Shown here: positions 58,096 to 64,000 of the stretch, piece after piece
Numbering within the stretch: the first letter of the stretch is position 1
Layout: every line of letters starts with the position of its first letter
Assembly: GCA_023269235.1 (NCBI GenBank)
Contig: JAHFTW010000008.1
Coordinates: 1 to 64,000, forward strand
Source of the DNA: Thermoplasmata archaeon
Lineage (GTDB): Archaea; Thermoplasmatota; E2; JACPAO01; JAHFTW01
Direction: 5' to 3'
DNA: 64,000 bases
Program-made: the position numbers and the translations under genes
The notes under the pieces: model-generated
Database searches by the model: none
Seen by the model: the letters and a program-made list of their open reading frames with translations, nothing else
Told to the model about the DNA's origin: nothing

Positions 58096-58683
58096 TCAAG
58101 TACCATCGCCAAGGACCTTGAGCACCAAAGCGACGGCTTCCTCTTTCGTGATGGGCAATATCACTCCTGCAGATACGCATGTATAACCATCCGTTTGGAA
58201 CGAAGAATCGAGACCGGCGAATCCAAGATCGTTGTTTGAAATCGCCGCATACGCGACAATTGTGTCTCCCACCCGCATATTGAGCCCATTGAGATGCTGT
58301 GAATCGCCGCCGGTCACAGCAGAGTCATGCGACATGCTTCGATGAGGCCCTTGACCGGTCGAACCGTCCGCAAATTCCATTGCGAAGCCGTCTTCCCAAG
58401 AATAGTCAAAAATCGCGCCATGATGATTTACTTCAGTTGCCCCAAAAAATCCACAGTACCCGCTAGGAGATTCAGCCACCGTAGCGTATCGCGAGACTGC
58501 CGTCGCGAAGTCGGTAATGCCAATAGGGTGCGTACTGACCGTCTGTGATACAATGCACTCGATGAATTCCCTAGGGTTTGCCACGGGATCCGGGCACGGT
58601 TGTGCCTCCGCAGACGCCACGGGCATCGAAATCAGAATCACGCTGGCCATCAACAATACGTAAGCAATCAATGTAGTGTTCAT
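58096..58683 (-). CDS. Predicted secreted protein
   Basis: MNTTLIAYVLLMASVILISMPVASAEAQPCP.. signal peptide; several Cys. Confidence 0.75.
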   Translation of the reverse strand: MNTTLIAYVLLMASVILISMPVASAEAQPCPDPVANPREFIECIVSQTVSTHPIGITDFATAVSRYATVAESPSGYCGFFGATEVNHHGAIFDYSWEDGFAMEFADGSTGQGPHRSMSHDSAVTGGDSQHLNGLNMRVGDTIVAYAAISNNDLGFAGLDSSFQTDGYTCVSAGVILPITKEEAVALVLKVLGDGT

Positions 58684-58870
58684 TGTGCAGACTCCTTTCT
58701 AGGCGGTGGTCATTCTGCGGACCCCCTTTCACCCTACCATAAACCATACTGATAATGCTTTCCAGGACATTGCTGCAACACAGGTACGGCGTCCGTAAGT
58801 GCCTCAATGGTGCACCATCGCCCCGATGTTTGCAAGTCCCAACTTTTGAACCCCGCCCCCTCGCGCGGCT

Positions 58871-60217
58871 ATGGTTGTTGCGGACCCGCACCCTCTTGTG
58901 GCCTTCGACCTTGGCCCGCGTGTGCCCAAGGCCGCCAAGACCGCGCCCAAGATCTCCTCCCGGTCCGCTCCCGCCGCCGACGCCGCGCTCGTCGCGGAGG
59001 GCGTGCGCCGCATCGCGTGGGCCCGCGACCACATGGAGGTCCTCTCCGCGATCCGCAGCCGTTTCGAAGACGAGCAACCGTTCGCGGGCCTGCGCATCGG
59101 GATGGCGCTTCACGTCGAGGCGAAAACGGCCAACCTGGCCCTCGCGCTCGCTGCCGGCGGGGCCGACGTCCGCCTGGCCGGCTGCAACCCGGAATCCACC
59201 GACGACCGCGTCGTGGCCGCCCTCAACGCGCACCACGGCCTCGCCACGCAGGCGAAGAAGGGACAGTCGAACGCCGAGTACTACGCGGCCCTGAACTGGG
59301 TCCTCGATCACCGGCCGCACTTCGTTATCGACGACGGCGGCGACCTGGGCTTCCTCATCCACACGAAGCGGCGTGATCTGCTGAAGGACCTCAAGGGCGG
59401 CGCCGAGGAGACGACGACCGGCGTGCTCCGGTTCAAGGCGATGGCCAAGGACGGGAAATTGAAGGTGCCCATCCTCAACGTCAACGACGCGCAGATGAAG
59501 CACCTCTTCGACAACCGCTACGGCACCGGGCAGTCCACCTTCGACGGCCTGTTCCATGCGACGAACCTGCTCATCGCGGGCAAGAACGTCGTCGTCGCCG
59601 GCTACGGCTGGTGCGGCAAGGGCATCGCGATGCGCGCGAAAGGCCTCGGCGCCACCGTCACCGTCACCGAGATCGACCCCGTCAAGGCCATCGAGGCCCG
59701 CCTCGACGGCCACCAGGTTGCACCCATGCTCGAGGCGTGCAAGAGCGCCGACTTCATTGTCACCGCCACCGGCTGCCTCGACGTCGTGGCGGCCCCGCAC
59801 CTCCCGCACCTCAAGGACGGCGTCGTGCTCGCCAACGCGGGCCACTTCAACAACGAGATCTCGCTCCCCGCCCTCAAGAAGGCGGCGACCGCCACCGCCA
59901 TGGTGCGCGAGGGCGTCACCGAGTACCTGATGCGCGACGGCCGCCGCCTCCACCTCGTGAGCGACGGACGCCTCGTCAACCTCGCGAGCGGCCAAGGCCA
60001 CCCCGTGGAGATCATGGACATGAGCTTCGCCATCCAGGCGCTCGGCATGGAGCACCTCGTGGCCAACCACGAGACCCTGAAACCAGGCGTCCACGAGATC
60101 CCCGCCGCCATCGACGGCGAAGTCGCCGCGCTCCGCCTCGCCACGTGGGGCCTCCGAGTGGACACGCTCACGAAGGCCCAGACGGCCTACCTCTCGACCT
60201 GGGAGCACGGGACGTGA
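58871..60217 (+). CDS. ahcY: Adenosylhomocysteinase family hydrolase
   Basis: GQSNAEYYAALN, NRYGTGQSTFDG, VVVAGYGWCGKGIAMRAKGLGA, LANAGHFNNEI. Confidence 0.95.
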   Translation: MVVADPHPLVAFDLGPRVPKAAKTAPKISSRSAPAADAALVAEGVRRIAWARDHMEVLSAIRSRFEDEQPFAGLRIGMALHVEAKTANLALALAAGGADVRLAGCNPESTDDRVVAALNAHHGLATQAKKGQSNAEYYAALNWVLDHRPHFVIDDGGDLGFLIHTKRRDLLKDLKGGAEETTTGVLRFKAMAKDGKLKVPILNVNDAQMKHLFDNRYGTGQSTFDGLFHATNLLIAGKNVVVAGYGWCGKGIAMRAKGLGATVTVTEIDPVKAIEARLDGHQVAPMLEACKSADFIVTATGCLDVVAAPHLPHLKDGVVLANAGHFNNEISLPALKKAATATAMVREGVTEYLMRDGRRLHLVSDGRLVNLASGQGHPVEIMDMSFAIQALGMEHLVANHETLKPGVHEIPAAIDGEVAALRLATWGLRVDTLTKAQTAYLSTWEHGT

Positions 60218-61146
60218 CGAAGACCTCCGCGACCCCGTGGCTCGCCGTCTGCGGCCACGCCAACCTGGACGTCCACCTCGTCGTCAAGGAGCTGCCCAAG
60301 CAAGGACAAAGCGTCCCCGTCGTCGAGCGGCGCACGCTTTGGGGAGGCACCGCAGCCAACATCGCTCACCATGCAGGTGGCCTCGGCGTCCCGACCCGCC
60401 TGTGGAGCCGCGTGGGCGACGATTTCCCGGCCGCGTGGCGCAAGGCGCTCGCCGCCGACGGCGTGGACCTCTCCAGCCTCGACGTGGTGGTGGGCGCGCA
60501 GACGCCGACCTGCTTCGTCCTCACCGACCTCCTCGACCGGCAGGCCTACGCGATGGACCAGGGCCCGATGGAGCGGATGGCCGAGAACCCGCCGACGCCA
60601 ACCCTCCTCCACGGCATGGCGAAAGGCGCCTGGCTGCACCTCGCCACCGGCGACCCTCTGGCGTACGCCCCCATCGCGGTCGCGGCGCGCGAGCAAGGAC
60701 TGCGCATCGCCCTCGACCCCGGCCAGGAGCTGCGCTACAAGTACGACGCGCGCAGCCTGAAAGGACTCCTCGAGGCTGCCGACCTGCTGTTCCTCAACGA
60801 GGAAGAACTGCGCGTCGCGTGCGGCCTGGTGGACTGCTTCGAGGCGGAGGACCTCCTGCTGCACGTCCCCGCCCTTGTCGTGACACGCGGCGAGCGCGGC
60901 GCGAGCCTGTACCGCGATGGCCACAAACCGCACCACGCCCCCGCCTTTCCGGCCAACGTCGTGGACCCGACCGGCGCCGGCGACGCGCTTCGCGCCGGAG
61001 TCTACGCGGCCCTCCACGCCGGCAAAGGCATGGAGGACGCCCTGCGGTGGGGCCAAGCCGCGGCGGCTGCGACCATCGAGCGCCCCGGGGCCCAGGAAAC
61101 CGCGTTGCGCCCCTCCGACGTCGCCCGCTTCACGTCGGCAGCTTGA
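60214..61146 (+). CDS. PfkB-family sugar/nucleoside kinase
   Basis: GGTAANIAHHAGGLG; VVDPTGAGDALRAGVYAAL; GTG overlaps ahcY stop. Confidence 0.92.
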   Translation: MTKTSATPWLAVCGHANLDVHLVVKELPKQGQSVPVVERRTLWGGTAANIAHHAGGLGVPTRLWSRVGDDFPAAWRKALAADGVDLSSLDVVVGAQTPTCFVLTDLLDRQAYAMDQGPMERMAENPPTPTLLHGMAKGAWLHLATGDPLAYAPIAVAAREQGLRIALDPGQELRYKYDARSLKGLLEAADLLFLNEEELRVACGLVDCFEAEDLLLHVPALVVTRGERGASLYRDGHKPHHAPAFPANVVDPTGAGDALRAGVYAALHAGKGMEDALRWGQAAAAATIERPGAQETALRPSDVARFTSAA

Positions 61147-61172
61147 ACGCCTCGCCTCCCCTGACTCGGCCC

Positions 61173-61595
61173 ATGTTCCCGTTCCAGAGCAAGGCCGCTT
61201 GGTGGCGCGGGGGCCGCGTCGCGCACACCGCCGCCATCGCCGACCTGGCCGCCCCGCTTCTTCACGGGACCGAGCGTTCCCTGCTCGTCGAGCGCGCGCA
61301 AGCCTACGCCCGCTGGGCCGTCACCAGCTCCATCCTCCTGGCCTTCCTCCTCGTCGGCACCATCACGACGGCAGCCACGAGCATCGTGGCCGCCCTCGGC
61401 CTCGGCCCCATCGCCGGCCCCCTGGCGGCAGCCGCCGGAAGCCTCGCCGGCATCGTGAGCATCGCGTACGCCCTCGTCAACCGCCACGTCAACGGATTGG
61501 AGGCCGACGTGTGGGGCGTCATGACGCTGGCCGCGTTGCGCCGCAGCCCCGAGGGGCAACCTTCAAGCGACCGCCCTAAGTCGCCAAAACCATGA
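61173..61595 (+). CDS. Hypothetical membrane protein
   Basis: MFPFQSKAAWWRGGRVAHTAAIADLAAPLLHG.. plus 2 TM. Confidence 0.65.
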   Translation: MFPFQSKAAWWRGGRVAHTAAIADLAAPLLHGTERSLLVERAQAYARWAVTSSILLAFLLVGTITTAATSIVAALGLGPIAGPLAAAAGSLAGIVSIAYALVNRHVNGLEADVWGVMTLAALRRSPEGQPSSDRPKSPKP

Positions 61596-62065
61596 CCGTG
61601 CCCGCCGTCGGCTCCAAGCTCCCCGATTTCCATCTGAAAGTCGCCACCAAGGACGCCGTCGCCGACTTCAAGCTCAGCGAGCATCTCGGCAAGGGGCCGC
61701 TCGTGTTCGGATTCTTCCCGCTTGCCTTCACCGGGGTCTGCACGGTCGAGATGTGCGACTTCCGCGACAACCTCGCCAGCCTCGCTGGCCTGAATGCCCA
61801 GGTCTTCGGCTTCAGCGCCGACACGGCCCCGAGCAACAAGGCGTTCGCGACGGCCCAGAACCTTCCCTTCGGCATCGTCTCGGACCCCAACCGCGAGGTC
61901 ATCGGCAAGCTCTGGCCCACGAACGGCGGCCCCTTGGCCGGCGTCAACGCCACGGCCAAGCGCGGCGCCATGATCGTCAACCCCGACGGCACCGTGAAGT
62001 GGACCTCGGTCAGCGACGACGTCAAGGTCTGGGTCGGCGTCGCCGAGATCCAGAAGCACCTCTGA
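61592..62065 (+). CDS. Peroxiredoxin (AhpC/TSA superfamily)
   Basis: VFGFFPLAFTGVCTVEMCDFRD. Confidence 0.92.
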   Translation: MTVPAVGSKLPDFHLKVATKDAVADFKLSEHLGKGPLVFGFFPLAFTGVCTVEMCDFRDNLASLAGLNAQVFGFSADTAPSNKAFATAQNLPFGIVSDPNREVIGKLWPTNGGPLAGVNATAKRGAMIVNPDGTVKWTSVSDDVKVWVGVAEIQKHL

Positions 62066-62087
62066 GGTCGCGCGTCACGGGTCCGGG

Positions 62088-62228
62088 CTAAGCGTAGGGG
62101 TCGTCCACGAGCGGCTTGCCGCACTCCTTGCAACGCAAGCTCCCCGGCGCCGTGCCGGGCCCAAAGTGCACCGACCCGCAGTGGCGGCACTCCAGGTCCT
62201 CGTTCGGAGACGGATACCCCAAGGCCAT
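62088..62228 (-). CDS. Zinc-ribbon microprotein (46 aa)
   Basis: MALGYPSPNEDLECRHCGSVHFGPGTAPGSLRCKECGKPLVDDPYA*; below ORF-track cutoff. Confidence 0.65.
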   Translation of the reverse strand: MALGYPSPNEDLECRHCGSVHFGPGTAPGSLRCKECGKPLVDDPYA

Positions 62229-62311
62229 GCACGTCTTTTGCCGCCGCACGGAATAAAGGTGACGGCGCCCCCTGCCAAACCCTGAAATCGGAGAGCCAAG
62301 TCGCGCGACCC

Positions 62312-62944
62312 ATGGGACTCGTCGGAAAGGCCGCTCCTGACTTCACCGCCAAGGCCGTTGTCGGCCACGACTTCGTCGACTACACGCTCTCTGGCAACTG
62401 GAAGGCCAAGAAGCCCAAAACCACGCTTCTCTTCTTCTATCCTCTGGATTTCACGTTCGTCTGCCCGACCGAGATCATCGCGTTCTCGGACCGCATCAAG
62501 GAGTTCGAGGCGCGCAACGTCCAGGTCGTCGGCGTCTCGGTGGACTCCGAGTACAGCCACCTAGCGTGGAAGCAGACGCCCCGCGCGAAGGGCGGCCTCG
62601 GCGACATCCACTACCCCCTCGTCGCGGACTTGAAGAAGGAGATCGCTACCGCATACGATTGCCTCGCCCCCGACGGCACCGCGTACCGGGGCCTCTACCT
62701 TATCGACGCGAAAGGCACGGTCCGCCACGCCCTCGTCAACGACCACCCGCTCGGCCGCAGCATCGACGAGGCTTTGCGCACCATGGACGCGCTTGCCCAC
62801 TTCGAGACGCACGGTGAGGTTTGCCCCGCCGACTGGAAGCCGGGCGAGATGGCCATGACGGCCGACCCCGTCAAGTCGCAGGCCTACTTCGGCGCCAAGA
62901 ACCACGGCGCCGTGAAGGTCTCGATCAAGGCCAAGGCCAAGTGA
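62312..62944 (+). CDS. 2-Cys peroxiredoxin
   Basis: FYPLDFTFVCPTEIIAFSDR; resolving Cys HGEVCPADWKPGE. Confidence 0.95.
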   Translation: MGLVGKAAPDFTAKAVVGHDFVDYTLSGNWKAKKPKTTLLFFYPLDFTFVCPTEIIAFSDRIKEFEARNVQVVGVSVDSEYSHLAWKQTPRAKGGLGDIHYPLVADLKKEIATAYDCLAPDGTAYRGLYLIDAKGTVRHALVNDHPLGRSIDEALRTMDALAHFETHGEVCPADWKPGEMAMTADPVKSQAYFGAKNHGAVKVSIKAKAK

Positions 62945-62957
62945 GCCGCGAGGCAGT

Positions 62958-63761
62958 CTAAGCCTTCGTCCAGTCCGGCACGCCGCACTCGCAGCGCAGC
63001 GCCGGTGCCGCTTCAATCGGCGTCAGCTTGGAGGCGGTGATGAAGCGGGTCCAGTCCAGCGAGCGCATCTTGCGGGACGCCGTCCGCGTCGTCGTGGCGG
63101 GGCGCACGCGCCCCATCAGGCCGACGGCGTCGCTCCAACCGGGCAACCTTGCGTAGCCGCGCTCCGGGGCGCTCACGACCAGCGGCTCCAGCATGGCGGC
63201 CGTGGCGACGTCGGCGGCCGTGGGTTCGTTCCCGAACAGGAACGGCTTGCCCGCGAGCTGGGCCTGGATGTGCGCGACGATGACCGGCATCGCGGCGGAG
63301 TCGGCCGCCTCGAAGCGGCGCGCCTTCAGCGTCTTGAGGACGCCCAAGTAGATGCGGCGGGCCGCCGGCGTGCGCGACCAGAACGGCAACCCATGCCCCC
63401 GCGCCAGCCGAGGGTCGGCGATGAGGGCGCGGTAGGCCTCTCGGCGCGCCACTGGGCCAATCGTGGCGTCCGCCCACGCCTCCCAGGCGCGCACTTCGGC
63501 GCGAAGCGGGGCCGGGTAGAGCGCGGGCCCGACGACGCGGCGAGCGTCGGCCCAGGCGAGCACGTTGGAGGCGCCGACGACGAGCCGGTCGCCGTCGCGC
63601 AGGACCGGGACGGTGCCCTCGGGGTTGACGCGCCTGACGTCCCTGAGCGTGAACAGTCCGACGTCCACCGTGGAGTAGGCGACGCCCGCCTGCGTCAGGC
63701 CCCACTCCGCCTTGCGGCAGAAATGGCTGAACGGAAGACGCAGCAGGACCGGGTCGGCCAC
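62958..63761 (-). CDS. Glutathione S-transferase-like (thioredoxin-fold) protein
   Basis: LLRLPFSHFCRKAEWGLTQAGVAYSTVDV..VNPEGTVPVLRDGDRLVVGASNVLAW; GST C-terminal-like helices. Confidence 0.85.
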   Translation of the reverse strand: MADPVLLRLPFSHFCRKAEWGLTQAGVAYSTVDVGLFTLRDVRRVNPEGTVPVLRDGDRLVVGASNVLAWADARRVVGPALYPAPLRAEVRAWEAWADATIGPVARREAYRALIADPRLARGHGLPFWSRTPAARRIYLGVLKTLKARRFEAADSAAMPVIVAHIQAQLAGKPFLFGNEPTAADVATAAMLEPLVVSAPERGYARLPGWSDAVGLMGRVRPATTTRTASRKMRSLDWTRFITASKLTPIEAAPALRCECGVPDWTKA

Positions 63762-63823
63762 GCCTCGCCATGGACCCGGCGAAGGGATAATGGCACCGCT
63801 GCGGGGCCGACGGAGGAATCCCG

Positions 63824-64000
63824 TTACTGCGACTCCGCGTCCATGGTGGCGCGCCAAAGCGTGAGGACCAACGCGACCAGAAGGCATGCTCCGGCGAGGA
63901 GGACGCTGGCCCCGCGCGTGGCGTTCCAGCCGACGGCGACCCAGGCGAGCGGGCTCACGAAGGCGACGACCGTCAACCAGAGAAGGAAACGATTGGCGGA
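63824..64000 (-). CDS. Membrane protein (5' end beyond window)
   Basis: ..SANRFLLWLTVVAFVSPLAWVAVGWNATRGASVLLAGACLLVALVLTLWRATMDAESQ*. Confidence 0.55.
   Translation of the reverse strand, partial: SANRFLLWLTVVAFVSPLAWVAVGWNATRGASVLLAGACLLVALVLTLWRATMDAESQ

Noticed and set aside
58571-60208. 545-aa minus-strand ORF antisense to ahcY
   Set aside because: Shadow ORF opposite a clear adenosylhomocysteinase.
1-64000. CRISPR array, rRNA operon or full prophage
   Set aside because: No regularly spaced repeats, rRNA-like sequence, or capsid/terminase/integrase genes were seen.

Overview
High-GC archaeal chromosome segment. Archaeal marker genes include MCM, an XPF-family Hef helicase-nuclease, Fe-S XPD helicase, NMD3-like protein, DUF424, deoxyhypusine synthase, DUF63, an AK6-type kinase and Lrp/AsnC; lineage is probably Thermoplasmatota-like (inference only). 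About 1-45.1 kb and 58.87-64 kb are dense housekeeping and metabolic DNA: repair and replication, pyrBI, two tRNAs, FixC/FixX/EtfBA electron transfer, Fe-S/sulfur-transfer genes, transsulfuration, an fba-PFK pair and redox genes. About 45.2-58.75 kb is a lower-GC accessory island. It holds a DDE transposase coupled to an unknown partner gene, several orphan membrane proteins, a small ribbon-helix-helix regulator, a DUF2971 protein, a PD-(D/E)XK-like protein, a RES-domain protein and two secreted proteins. The most interesting signals are: (i) a PyrI allosteric subunit with no zinc domain; (ii) a phosphofructokinase with PPi-type signature residues next to a bacterial/eukaryotic-type class I aldolase; (iii) an EtfA with a C-terminal ferredoxin carrying a Cys-to-Asp cluster ligand; (iv) an Mrp ATPase lacking CxxC; (v) a possible structured ncRNA at about 8.07-8.17 kb; (vi) GGTTA/TAACC operator-like palindromes linked to the island RHH gene; (vii) a candidate DUF2971/REase-like/RES defence cluster. 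No rRNA or CRISPR array was seen. All calls come from reading the sequence and translations; no database search was run.
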